Assembly (NCBI GenBank): GCA_965224845.1
Contig: CBDDAJ010000006.1
Span: 18,135 to 82,134, forward strand
Direction: 5' to 3'
Source: Wocania_A sp965224845
GTDB lineage: Bacteria; Bacteroidota; Bacteroidia; Flavobacteriales; Flavobacteriaceae
DNA: 64,000 nt
Numbering within the stretch: the first letter of the stretch is position 1; every line of letters begins with the position of its first letter. Position numbers and translations under genes: made by a program. The notes under the pieces are model-generated. The model saw nothing but the letters and a program-made list of their open reading frames with translations, had not been told where the DNA came from and ran no database searches. Below, in pieces: positions 8,113 through 16,968 of the stretch.

Positions 8113-9693
8113 TCACAAAGGTGTTACGGCGCTTTTTTGTAACAATTTTTCTTTTATTGCACATGCTGTTTTAGTAATGGCTAACCCTCCTTTTCCCGTG
8201 CATTTATTGCAGGTAGGCATTTGTAGGCTTACTGCTGATACCGTTTCAATAACTTCATTTAAAGGAATAAGGGCATTATATCCGGCACAAGCCATAGTTG
8301 CTGATGATAGGGCATTAACAGCGGCACTTACATTTTTTCCTAAACAGGGGGCTTCCACACGATCGGCTATAGGGTCACAAATCAATCCAATCATATTTTG
8401 TATTGCCATTGAAGCAGCATCAATAGCTTGTTTCGCCGAACCACCAAACAACTGAACTATTCCAGCTGCAGCCATTCCTGCTGATGCACCACATTCTACT
8501 TGGCAGCCATGTTCTTCAGCAGAAAAGCCAGGGCCATTAGCAAAATAAACCCCAACAATGCCTGTAGCAAAATAAGCTTGAATCAATGCATCATTTGAAG
8601 CATTTATGTCATCAGCTACGGCCCTTAAAACACCACCTACGGCACCGCAAGAGCCGGCTGTAGGGTTTGCAACTACAACTTCCATAGCACTTTTTGATTC
8701 CATAATAGCTGATACATTTGCTATGGTGTTATTTACAATAGAGTTTTCCAGAATTTTCTTTTTCTTTTGAGCCGTATCAATTAAATGCGATTGCTGCGGT
8801 AAAATTCTATCGTCATAGTTGGTGCCCTCTAATCCAGTTTTAATGCTATTCTCTATTATTGCAACAACATGTCTCATCTTTTCAATTACTTCCTGATCTT
8901 CTAATCCACTCTGACTTTTTTCATAGAGCAAACCTAAAGCTCCCAGATCAAGATTTTCTTGTGCTGCATACTCTAAAAGAGAAGCTATTGTTGTAAAAGG
9001 TAATTCTGATTCATTACCCGAAATAATCGGTAATACCGGTTTCAACATGGTCCATTCTCCAAAAGCCATCATGCCTTTTAATTTATCGATAGTATCTATT
9101 GCTATTTCTTTTGAAAATTTAATGTTTATTAAGCGTTCATCATTTTTAAAAGACTCTGAAATAGATTTACTTTCAGTAAATACTGATGCCAGGTTATCTA
9201 GAGGAACATCTTTAGTAACATCTTTTAAAAGTAGCTCATAATACCCCCCATTGATACTTACTTTAAAGCCGTCTATGTCTTGAATTTCAAAAGACCCGCC
9301 TCCAACCGATATGGCTGTTACTTGTGTTTGTTTGCCATATGCCCCTTCTAAGGCTATTCTAAATGTATTAGCGTGATTGGTTTTAAAAGTATTTATTTCA
9401 TAAAGGATAGATATGCCTTTTTCTTTGGCTATTTGTTCTGTGTTTTTTATTTGGTCATCAGACATTTCTATCTCTAATAACCCACCCTCAATACCAATTG
9501 TAGTGCCTTGATCTCTATAGTTTGGAGCCCATGCTCCATCTTTATCAAAATCAATTACAGCTTTTATAAGCGGTTCATTTAAAATATCCCTGCATATTTT
9601 TGCTGCACGCCACGATGCGGCTGTATGAGAACTAGATGGTCCTCTCATAATCGGTCCAATAACATCATTAAAAATACCAGGTCTATTTTTCAC
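8113..9693 (-). CDS. sdaA: L-serine ammonia-lyase (L-serine dehydratase), iron-sulfur dependent, single chain
   Basis: The 526-residue protein joins the beta-chain domain (start IFNDVIGPIMRGPSSSHTAA, residues 7-26) to the alpha-chain domain that begins near residue 310. Conserved cysteines are visible in GSCGAVGGV (Cys349), HGCQVECGASAG (Cys397, Cys401), LICDPIADRVEAPC (Cys439, Cys450) and CNKCTGKGG (Cys495, Cys498). Some of these should hold the 4Fe-4S cluster. It deaminates L-serine to pyruvate and ammonia. The annotated start is GTG; no ATG lies upstream in frame close by. It is slightly longer than the usual single-chain enzyme. It is transcribed separately from the cytochrome gene, 142 bp away. 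Confidence 0.88.
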   Translation of the reverse strand: MKNRPGIFNDVIGPIMRGPSSSHTAASWRAAKICRDILNEPLIKAVIDFDKDGAWAPNYRDQGTTIGIEGGLLEIEMSDDQIKNTEQIAKEKGISILYEINTFKTNHANTFRIALEGAYGKQTQVTAISVGGGSFEIQDIDGFKVSINGGYYELLLKDVTKDVPLDNLASVFTESKSISESFKNDERLINIKFSKEIAIDTIDKLKGMMAFGEWTMLKPVLPIISGNESELPFTTIASLLEYAAQENLDLGALGLLYEKSQSGLEDQEVIEKMRHVVAIIENSIKTGLEGTNYDDRILPQQSHLIDTAQKKKKILENSIVNNTIANVSAIMESKSAMEVVVANPTAGSCGAVGGVLRAVADDINASNDALIQAYFATGIVGVYFANGPGFSAEEHGCQVECGASAGMAAAGIVQLFGGSAKQAIDAASMAIQNMIGLICDPIADRVEAPCLGKNVSAAVNALSSATMACAGYNALIPLNEVIETVSAVSLQMPTCNKCTGKGGLAITKTACAIKEKLLQKSAVTPL

Positions 9694-9835
9694 AATTCTT
9701 GCTTTTAATGGTTAAAATTTATGACTAAAATTAGTGAAATTACTTGATAGAAACATTAAAGAGTTCTAAACGAAAAATATTTTGAAAAATAATGGTTAGA
9801 AGCAAGGAAGAAATAAAGAGAAGATAATGGTATTT

Positions 9836-12028
9836 TTACAGGCTGCTAAAAATCTCTTTGTATCTACTATTGTTAGGGGAGATTTGGAGTAATTTTTCGC
9901 AAATCGTTTTAGCTTTTTCTTTGTTGTTAAGTTTTAATAAGGCAATTAGTTTTACATATAATAACCCCTCATCGTAAGCATAAACATTTAAGGCTTTATC
10001 TATAACTTGAACCGATTCTTTATATAACGATTTTTCTTGAAGCTTTAAAGCGTAGTTATAAAAGGCTTTAGGTATTAATGGCGTTTTATCACAAGCTTGT
10101 TTAAGGTATAAAAGCGATTTTTCAGGGGCATTGATTTCATTATACAATAGCCCAAGCATATAATATGGGTAACTGTATTCGGGTTCTTGTTCTATAACTT
10201 TTAAAAATAAGTTTTTAGCAACCTCAGTATTGCCTTTATTGTATTCCAATAATGCCAGATTTATTCTAGACATATTATAATAATTATCAATTTTAATAGC
10301 CTGATAATAGGCTTCAATTGCTTTGTCTATATTACCATTGGCTTGATGCTGTAATGCAATTTGATGTTGACCAGAAGGGAAATCTGCATTTATTTTTAAT
10401 TCATTTTCAAGTTCTTTTTTTGCTTTTATAAAATTAGTATTATGCTCTGGTTTAATGTTTTTTGTTGTAAAATATCTAGCAGCTGAGATTCTATTCATTC
10501 TTAAAGAATCCTTTAACAGTGGCTCAATGTTCTTTGAGAAATCTAAATTTTGACTTTTATCAAATAAGGTAATAGCTTCGTTTCGCACTAAAGCTAAGGA
10601 GTCGTTTAAAAACCTTAATAATGAAAACATTTCGTTTTCAGAGATATTAAAATTACTATATTGATTTAATGCCGTAGCTCTTGCAATTTCTGGGTAGTTA
10701 TTGTTGGTAAACACCTTATAAAAAGCACTTTTGTCGCCATGATATCCAGCTAGTAAATCATCAGAGAAATGCTCGGGGCGAGTATTACCAAATTTAGATA
10801 TTATAAAATTACTAGCCCATTTGGCATCTTTATTTTTGTGGCAGCCATTACAAGCATTTGGAGTACCGTATTTTAAAGTTTGATCTGGTCTGGGAACTCT
10901 AAAACTATGATCCCTTCTAAAATCATTTCCCATATATGTTTTGCCTGTCATATGGCAATTTATACATTGAGAGGCTTCAGTGTTTTTTTTATGAAAATGG
11001 TGAGCAGGCTCATTGTAATCTGGAGTATGACAACTTAAACACAAATGATTTCCTGTTTTTTTTAATTTTAAGGTATGCGCATTATGACAGTCTGTACAAG
11101 ACACACCATTATGATACATTTTACTTTGAACAAAGGAACCGTATACGTAGTCTTCATCTTTAATTTGCCCGTCTTGTTCGTAAATAGGTGGTGTTAAAAG
11201 ACTTGGCTTATAATGGTCAAAAAAATGCCCTTCATAATTAAAGAACTTGGTAAGTTGACTTCTTCTTGAATGGCATCGCGCACATTTCTGGACTAAGTCT
11301 TTAGATGTTGTTGCCCCATCCATATATAGTTTTGGAGGCTTTATGTTTTTATATAGCTCTAAATGGTTGTAATACTCAACATGATTACTCGCTGGCCCAT
11401 GGCAGGCTTCACAACTAACATCTATAATACTATAGGAGGTGTTGTATGTTTCTGAATTGCTATCATAATTTTTATGAAGGTTTGTAGAATGACAATCAGC
11501 ACACATGTTATTCCAAGTCATACTGCCCCCCGTCCAATGCATCCACTCTTCATGATGTATTTTTAAACTGGGTTGTAAATCAAACCACTTGTTTTTTTCA
11601 GAATCCCACGCCGCTACTAAGCATTGGTACTTACCGCCAGGAAATTCAATGAGGTATTGTTGTAAAGGCTTTACACCAAACGTATATACTATTTTGTAAT
11701 CTTCATATTTACCACCAACACCTTCGGTATTTACGTAATAGTCTCCTTTTTTTTTGAAAAACCGAAAACTTATATTTTTGCTTTCAAAAACAGTATTATT
11801 AAAATCACCAAGAACGGATAATGAATCAGCCTCTTGCATGGCCAGATCATGGTGCGAATTTTGCCATTGCTTAAATGCTTTTGCATGACATTTGCTACAG
11901 TTCTCAGATCCAACAAATTTAGCTTTCTCTTTAGAAATATCCAGGGTTTTAACAGCCTCATATTTTTCTTTTTTGCAAGAAAATATAATAGTAAATAGAA
12001 GCGCTAAAAAAACCGTTTTTTTAAACAA
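9836..12028 (-). CDS. Octahaem cytochrome c lipoprotein with C-terminal TPR repeats
   Basis: The 730-residue product has a lipobox (IFSC, Cys18) and eight CxxCH haem-binding motifs starting at residues 44, 176, 206, 249, 311, 330, 355 and 393. The spacing resembles the multihaem cytochrome c554-like proteins of Bacteroidota. From about residue 545 to the end it carries tetratricopeptide repeats (for example AIEAYYQAIKID and AKNLFLKVIEQEPEYSYPYYMLG). It probably moves electrons in the periplasm or at the outer membrane, docking partners through the TPRs. The reading frame has no ATG at the signal peptide: the start is TTG at 12028, with a stop codon 17 codon-bases further upstream. It follows the MFS gene by 30 bp and is probably co-transcribed with it. 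The electron donor and acceptor are unknown. Confidence 0.85.
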   Translation of the reverse strand: MFKKTVFLALLFTIIFSCKKEKYEAVKTLDISKEKAKFVGSENCSKCHAKAFKQWQNSHHDLAMQEADSLSVLGDFNNTVFESKNISFRFFKKKGDYYVNTEGVGGKYEDYKIVYTFGVKPLQQYLIEFPGGKYQCLVAAWDSEKNKWFDLQPSLKIHHEEWMHWTGGSMTWNNMCADCHSTNLHKNYDSNSETYNTSYSIIDVSCEACHGPASNHVEYYNHLELYKNIKPPKLYMDGATTSKDLVQKCARCHSRRSQLTKFFNYEGHFFDHYKPSLLTPPIYEQDGQIKDEDYVYGSFVQSKMYHNGVSCTDCHNAHTLKLKKTGNHLCLSCHTPDYNEPAHHFHKKNTEASQCINCHMTGKTYMGNDFRRDHSFRVPRPDQTLKYGTPNACNGCHKNKDAKWASNFIISKFGNTRPEHFSDDLLAGYHGDKSAFYKVFTNNNYPEIARATALNQYSNFNISENEMFSLLRFLNDSLALVRNEAITLFDKSQNLDFSKNIEPLLKDSLRMNRISAARYFTTKNIKPEHNTNFIKAKKELENELKINADFPSGQHQIALQHQANGNIDKAIEAYYQAIKIDNYYNMSRINLALLEYNKGNTEVAKNLFLKVIEQEPEYSYPYYMLGLLYNEINAPEKSLLYLKQACDKTPLIPKAFYNYALKLQEKSLYKESVQVIDKALNVYAYDEGLLYVKLIALLKLNNKEKAKTICEKLLQISPNNSRYKEIFSSL

Positions 12029-12058
12029 AATATAGGAAAAATATTAGCTCGAATATAG

Positions 12059-13510
12059 TTATTTTTTAATTATTAAATGCTCCATTTCCTCCAATGTTTT
12101 TCCTTTGGTTTCAGGAATAAATTTCCATACAAACAGAATAATTAAAATAATGAATCCTGAAAATATAAAATAGGGTAGTGCATTGTTCCAAATACCACCA
12201 TCTACTTGCAGTTTATTAGCTTCACTTTCTACCACTATTGGAAATGTTTGAGACACAAAATAATTCGCTAGCCATTGTCCGGCCACAGCTATAGACATGG
12301 CTATGCTTCTAATTTTATTAGGAAATATTTCTGAGAGTATAACCCATACCACAGGCCCCATGCTCATAGCAAACGATCCAATAAACAATAAAATACCTAT
12401 TAAAGATATAATGCCTTCTGTTGATGAAATTGTAGGAAGCCCTGCAGAATTCAATTGTGAATAATCACTTAAATATAATGTAAAGCCCATTATTAAAAAG
12501 CCTATAAGCATTCCAAACCCACCAATAATAAGTAATGGTTTTCTTCCTAGTTTATCAACGGTAAACATTGCTATAAAAGTGAATACTAAATTTACTGCAG
12601 CTAGTAATATTTGCTGTAATAAAACATCATCTTGCCCAAAACCTAAAGCTTGTTCAAAAATATCGGCTCCATAGTATAGCACTGCATTAATACCTGTAAA
12701 CTGTTGTAAAACAGATAAAATGGTACCGATAATAAGGATTGGTAATAATGATTTTGAAAATATTGACACTTTTTCAGAAGTATTCTCATTTTTTATTGAA
12801 GCTCTTATATCTTGAATTTCTTTTTCAGCGATATTATTGCCATGAATGCTTTGTAAAATACTTTTGGCTTTTTCCTCTTTACCATTCATCATCAGCCACC
12901 TTGGGCTTTTAGGAACTAAGAATAATAAACCTAAAAAAAGCATAGCAGGAATTAATTCAGACCAGAACATATAACGCCACCCTGTAGAAACATTTTCAGC
13001 TTCGCTCAATCCATTTCCAATAAAATAGGTTGCTAAAAACACTACAAAAAAGCCAATAACAATGGCTAATTGATAAAATGTTACCAGGTTACCTCTTTTT
13101 TTTGCAGGTGCTATTTCTGCAATATACATAGGCGCATTCATTGAAGCGATTCCTATAGCAATGCCTCCTAATATTCTAAAAAGTACCATTAGTGATATTG
13201 ATTCCGGTAATATTTCAGGTAATCCGGAACCCCATGCAGAAACCGCAAAACATACTGCAGCTATAATTAATGAGTTTTTTCTACCTATAGACCTGCTTAA
13301 AATACCTGAAAATGCAGCCCCAGCCAGTGCGCCCAGCAAGGCACTACTTACAATAAAACCTTTTAGTGCACCAGTGAGCTCAAAGTATTTTGAAAAATAA
13401 AACTGGGTGCCATTAATTACCCCGGTATCATAACCAAATAGTAGACCTCCCAGTGTTATTACTATAGTTATAAAATAAATGTTGATTTTCTTTTTTGGAG
13501 TAGTACTCAT
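12059..13510 (-). CDS. MFS sugar:proton symporter (sugar porter family)
   Basis: The 483-residue protein has 12 predicted membrane helices and clear sugar-porter motifs. These are GGLLFGYDTGVINGT near residue 17, SRSIGRKNSL in the first cytoplasmic loop, PKSPRWLMM at the end of helix 6, QQFTGINAVLYYG in helix 7, DKLGRKPLL in the second repeat and FIPETKGKTLEEME at the C-terminus. It imports a monosaccharide across the inner membrane. Relatives such as XylE carry xylose or glucose, so the products of the neighbouring GH10/GH5/GH3 locus are reasonable cargo. The gene follows the PUL terminator and precedes the cytochrome gene by 30 bp. Confidence 0.92.
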   Translation of the reverse strand: MSTTPKKKINIYFITIVITLGGLLFGYDTGVINGTQFYFSKYFELTGALKGFIVSSALLGALAGAAFSGILSRSIGRKNSLIIAAVCFAVSAWGSGLPEILPESISLMVLFRILGGIAIGIASMNAPMYIAEIAPAKKRGNLVTFYQLAIVIGFFVVFLATYFIGNGLSEAENVSTGWRYMFWSELIPAMLFLGLLFLVPKSPRWLMMNGKEEKAKSILQSIHGNNIAEKEIQDIRASIKNENTSEKVSIFSKSLLPILIIGTILSVLQQFTGINAVLYYGADIFEQALGFGQDDVLLQQILLAAVNLVFTFIAMFTVDKLGRKPLLIIGGFGMLIGFLIMGFTLYLSDYSQLNSAGLPTISSTEGIISLIGILLFIGSFAMSMGPVVWVILSEIFPNKIRSIAMSIAVAGQWLANYFVSQTFPIVVESEANKLQVDGGIWNNALPYFIFSGFIILIILFVWKFIPETKGKTLEEMEHLIIKK

Positions 13511-13531
13511 GGTATTATTTATTTTTAGTGT

Positions 13532-13570
13532 AAAAAAGCCTCTTTATATTGCTATATAAAAGAGACTTTT
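13532..13570 (-). terminator. Rho-independent terminator at the end of the PUL operon
   Basis: The 39-bp stretch forms a hairpin with arms around AGTCTCTTTTATAT and ATATAAAGAGGCT in the minus-strand sense and a short loop, followed by six Ts. It lies between the stop of the carbohydrate-binding protein gene and the start of the MFS gene. It therefore ends the long minus-strand transcript. The hairpin has A-runs on the other side, so it could act in both directions. Confidence 0.75.
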
Positions 13571-13617
13571 ATAATTTAATTTTAAGACTTATTTTAGATA
13601 TTTAATATGGCTGTTTT

Positions 13618-15033
13618 TTATTTAATAATAAGTTTTTTTACTTCTATGCTTTTATTAGAATCTTGAATTTTTATTAAATACATTCCGCTTTTTAATGATG
13701 AAATATTAAGTTTATCATTAACCAGTGCTTGGGTTTCTAAAACTTTTTTACCAGTTATATCAAATAATTCAACCTTAGTAATAGGGGCAAGGCTTTTAAT
13801 ATTTAAATTGTTATTTGCCGGGTTAGGGTATATTCTAAATGCTTTACCAGAGGCATCAGTAACACTTAAACTTGAATCAAATTCAAAAACGATATCATCA
13901 ATTATAATATTTCCGGTACCAGAAGATCTGCCAATAGTTGGGTTATCTGTATCTGAAAATCTAACTCTTATTGATTCTACATCATCAGTCCAATTCGCAA
14001 ATTGAGTTAAATCAAATACATAAGATTTAAAGCCTGCATCACTAGTTGTCATTGGCTGAGAGATTGTTGTATTAGATTGCCCTGTATTAATGGTGATTAA
14101 TGTTAATTGATCATCGTTAGTAGATTCATTTTTTAAAGTTATTGTTACTTTATTATAAGAAGCTGTTGGAATTGGAAAATCAAATAAACTAAATCTTGCC
14201 CATTGATCTGTTGTTGGGGTTAAAGTAACCTGACCTCCTGTATGAGATGCAATAGCTAATTGGGGGTCTGTTTCCCAACCTTCTAATTCGCCATTTGTAT
14301 TAAAAAGGAAATCATAATCAAAACTAGGGGCTACAGAAAAAGTTGCTGTAACGGTTTTATTAGCGTCCATTGTAAGCGTCTCTGGGTTGGTTGAGCCTGT
14401 TAAATCACCACTCCAGCTACTAAAACTCCAATGTGTAGACGGGTTTGCAGTGAGTGTCTCTACATCGGTTGGATCATATCCTGTTTTATCTAATGTTAAA
14501 GCGACACTACCTGCACCTACAACATTAACCGTTAATGTATTGCCTGCAGGGGGCACATAAGTAAAAGCAACATCATCAATAAAATAGGTTGCACCACCAG
14601 TTTTACCAATAATTCTTACATTCATGTTTCCGGTATCTAACCCTGAAAAAGTAGCACTGTAATCCTCCCAAACACCAGTTGCAGCAATAGTATATTGGGA
14701 TCCTGATTGGGAACCTCCACTGCTAGATTGAAACATAGTACCTTGTATTTTATCTCCTGCAGTTCCTTTAACTTTAAAGCTAAGAGTGTATTCTCCAGCT
14801 GTTGATGGTGCTGCATTTGGCGTAGATTTTGCCCCAGAATTAGTTACCCCAGAGGTTGTAACTAACTTCATAGAACCAGCACTAGCTGAACCTTCTGTGG
14901 CATCCCATACAAGAGACGCTGGCGTTTGTTGATTTGTCCATCCAGATATATCGGCATCAAATGTTCCATTTGTAACTTGAGCAAAGCCAATTAAAGGCAA
15001 ACAAGTTAAAAGTAAAAAGGTAATTTTTTTCAT
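13618..15033 (-). CDS. Secreted carbohydrate-binding protein with two CBM-like domains and a T9SS sorting domain
   Basis: The 471-residue protein has a signal peptide (cleavage near GFAQ) and no visible catalytic domain. Residues 21-160 look like a CBM4/9/22-type jelly roll, with NGTFDADISGW at the start and ATYFIDDVAF at the end. Residues 167-235 form an InlB-like repeat domain (SFSSWSGDLTGS followed by TMDANKTVTATF). Residues 240-390 form a second jelly roll ending in IIIDDIVFEF. The last 70 residues are a type A T9SS sorting domain with FRIYPNPANN. The protein is therefore exported across the outer membrane and probably tethers the substrate near the surface. It is the last gene of the PUL, 11 bp after the GH5 gene. 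Confidence 0.85.
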   Translation of the reverse strand: MKKITFLLLTCLPLIGFAQVTNGTFDADISGWTNQQTPASLVWDATEGSASAGSMKLVTTSGVTNSGAKSTPNAAPSTAGEYTLSFKVKGTAGDKIQGTMFQSSSGGSQSGSQYTIAATGVWEDYSATFSGLDTGNMNVRIIGKTGGATYFIDDVAFTYVPPAGNTLTVNVVGAGSVALTLDKTGYDPTDVETLTANPSTHWSFSSWSGDLTGSTNPETLTMDANKTVTATFSVAPSFDYDFLFNTNGELEGWETDPQLAIASHTGGQVTLTPTTDQWARFSLFDFPIPTASYNKVTITLKNESTNDDQLTLITINTGQSNTTISQPMTTSDAGFKSYVFDLTQFANWTDDVESIRVRFSDTDNPTIGRSSGTGNIIIDDIVFEFDSSLSVTDASGKAFRIYPNPANNNLNIKSLAPITKVELFDITGKKVLETQALVNDKLNISSLKSGMYLIKIQDSNKSIEVKKLIIK

Positions 15034-15044
15034 AATTTTTATGT

Positions 15045-16469
15045 TTAGTGATTAATTAATAGTTTATGATTGGAATGCTTTCCATCTTTAAAAACAGTTT
15101 TAAGAATGTAAAGACCACCCTTAAGCAGAGGGAGTTTTATTGAGGCATTATTATTAATTTTATGTTGAAAAACTAAGCTTCCCTTTAAATCGATAAGTTC
15201 AATTTTATTGATATTATTGATGCTTTTAATATTTATATAATTTGATGTTGGGTTGGGATATAGATTAATAGTGTTGCTTTTAAGATTGTCAGTATTTAAA
15301 GTTGTGCCTAAAAGGGCATCTTTAACATCTTCAACCCAGGTTCTGTCACTTACTTTATAAATAGTTTTATTTGCTCGATCACCAGCATCCCAGGCAGTAA
15401 ATGCAAAACCTAAATCAATTGCTTTCTGTGCTATATAGCTGTGATATGCGACACGCGATGCATTTTCTGGCCCTCCAAACGCACCATAAGTTTTTGATGA
15501 ATAGTTATAGCCTCCTTCGTTGTCGGCTCCAAATTCCCCTAAAAGAATGGGAATACTATTGGTTTGCGACCATGTTTTAACAGCTCCAAAGTTTGTGTCA
15601 ATTTCAAGTTTGTCTGAAGCATTACCCCAATCAAAATCGTTATTGTTTTCTCCGGATGAAGCGGTAAATGCTCTGGGCCAGTAATAGTGAAATGTTGCTA
15701 TTAATTGACTATCGCTGTTAAGTACAGTATTGCTAATTTGCAATGGGGCTTCATATGCATTTTTGCTTCCACCTGTAATGATGATATTTCTATCTGCATT
15801 TTTGTTACCCGAATTACGAATGATATTAATAATATCAGTATTTAAGGCGTCCATTTCTGTATCTGTAAGAAAAAAATAAGGTTCGTTAACTACCTCAAAT
15901 AATAAGCTGTGGGAATAATTTTTAAAACGGTTGGCTATTGCAGTCCAAATCGTTTTGAACTTATCGTAATCGGCTGCTCTTTTAGCAGATGTAGGATGTG
16001 TATAATATGCTGCCCATTTAGATTTTGGACTGTAAGTATATAAGAATTCACTTTTTAAGTTCGAGCCATGAAAATCTAAAATAGCTATTAAATTTTGATT
16101 TAAAGCCCATGTGATAACTTCTTCAATTCTGTCTAAATAAGAACTACTTACAATATAGTCTGATGAACTGCCTGTATAATCACCACTAGTATTAGCATTT
16201 TTAGAGTATGATGATGTATCACCGGTTGTTCTATTTCCAAAAAAATCGATAGGAATACGTACCGTTTTAAAACCAGCAGAAGCGATATCTTGGAAGTATG
16301 CTTCTGTAAACGCAGGAGCCCAATTTCCTTCAGTAGGTGCGCTTAAAACATTTCCTGCGTTAATGCCTCTGCCCATATTACTTACCATTTGCTGTGGTGT
16401 AATTTGAGCATCACAATACGTTGATACTATTGTAAAGAGAGTTACTAAAGAAAATTTCAGATGCTTCAT
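15045..16469 (-). CDS. GH5-family glycoside hydrolase with T9SS sorting domain
   Basis: The 474-residue protein has a signal peptide (residues 1-22) and a GH5 TIM barrel. Visible family residues are Arg71 in KTVRIPI, His134 in LDFHG, the acid/base Glu196 in EVVNEPYF, the HYYWP motif near residue 261 and the nucleophile Glu312 in LLGEFGADN. GH5 enzymes cut beta-1,4-linked glucan, mannan or xylan with retention; the exact specificity cannot be read from the sequence. Residues from about 403 form a type A sorting domain (LYPNPTSNYINI), so the enzyme acts at the surface or outside the cell. It follows the small helical protein by 9 bp and precedes the CBM protein by 11 bp. Confidence 0.92.
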   Translation of the reverse strand: MKHLKFSLVTLFTIVSTYCDAQITPQQMVSNMGRGINAGNVLSAPTEGNWAPAFTEAYFQDIASAGFKTVRIPIDFFGNRTTGDTSSYSKNANTSGDYTGSSSDYIVSSSYLDRIEEVITWALNQNLIAILDFHGSNLKSEFLYTYSPKSKWAAYYTHPTSAKRAADYDKFKTIWTAIANRFKNYSHSLLFEVVNEPYFFLTDTEMDALNTDIINIIRNSGNKNADRNIIITGGSKNAYEAPLQISNTVLNSDSQLIATFHYYWPRAFTASSGENNNDFDWGNASDKLEIDTNFGAVKTWSQTNSIPILLGEFGADNEGGYNYSSKTYGAFGGPENASRVAYHSYIAQKAIDLGFAFTAWDAGDRANKTIYKVSDRTWVEDVKDALLGTTLNTDNLKSNTINLYPNPTSNYINIKSINNINKIELIDLKGSLVFQHKINNNASIKLPLLKGGLYILKTVFKDGKHSNHKLLINH

Positions 16470-16478
16470 AAGCTGCTT

Positions 16479-16841
16479 TTAATCCACCTGTTTCTTATTC
16501 TTTTCCTTGGTTGCTTTTCGAGCTTTCATCTGCTTTTTAGTAAGCACCTCTCTAAATATTTTTTGAAAGTATTCTTTATTAATTTTTTTTCTTTCGGCTT
16601 TATTTAGATTATCTTTTTTAGCTTTTTTTAGCGCTTTTAAGCGTTCAAACTGAATCGCTTTTATTTGAGTGATTTGAATATCTGATAAGGCTAAAGACTT
16701 ATCAGTAGAAACGATGTCGTTATTTAATTCAGTAACCCATGTGTTTACTTTTTCTTTTGCCTTTTCAGATTGAGAAACCCCAGTAGATATAATTCCTATG
16801 AATACCATGCAGGTAAAAATTAATTTCTTCATTTTATACAT
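16479..16841 (-). CDS. Small secreted, lysine-rich helical protein (Spy/LTXXQ-like), unknown function
   Basis: The 120-residue product has a signal peptide (cleavage near GVSQ). It is then almost entirely charged helix with many lysines. A segment reading LALSDIQITQIKAIQ, and a second helix ending in EVLTKKQMKARK, recall the LTxxQ signature of Spy-type periplasmic proteins, but the match is loose. Its place 9 bp before the GH5 gene suggests that it is expressed with the secreted glycanase. A start at the second methionine (codon 4) is equally likely. Function is not known; a chaperone-like role is only a guess. Confidence 0.65.
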   Translation of the reverse strand: MYKMKKLIFTCMVFIGIISTGVSQSEKAKEKVNTWVTELNNDIVSTDKSLALSDIQITQIKAIQFERLKALKKAKKDNLNKAERKKINKEYFQKIFREVLTKKQMKARKATKEKNKKQVD

Positions 16842-16883
16842 GTTTTTTGTGTGTTGATAAAAGTCTGTAAATATTTCTTTTTT

Positions 16884-16928
16884 AAGGTTTGATAAGCGTC
16901 TTATACAGTTTGTTTATCGTCAAACCTT
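16884..16928. repeat. Inverted repeat in the gap before the small-protein/GH5/CBM genes
   Basis: Two 9-bp arms, AAGGTTTGA at 16884-16892 and TCAAACCTT at 16920-16928, are perfect inverted copies spaced by 27 bp. The pairing can extend by about three more bases past a two-base bulge. The 127-bp gap holding it is one of the largest inside the PUL, so it may be an internal promoter/operator or an RNA hairpin that tunes the downstream genes. It is not followed by a T-tract on either strand and is not a typical terminator. Confidence 0.5.
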
Positions 16929-16968
16929 GATAATACCTTAGAAAAGTGATAGAATCTGTTATAAATGG

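Noticed and set aside
8113..9693. Pathway link between serine dehydratase and the PUL
   Set aside because: It has its own upstream gap and no shared function with the neighbouring carbohydrate genes; adjacency alone is weak.
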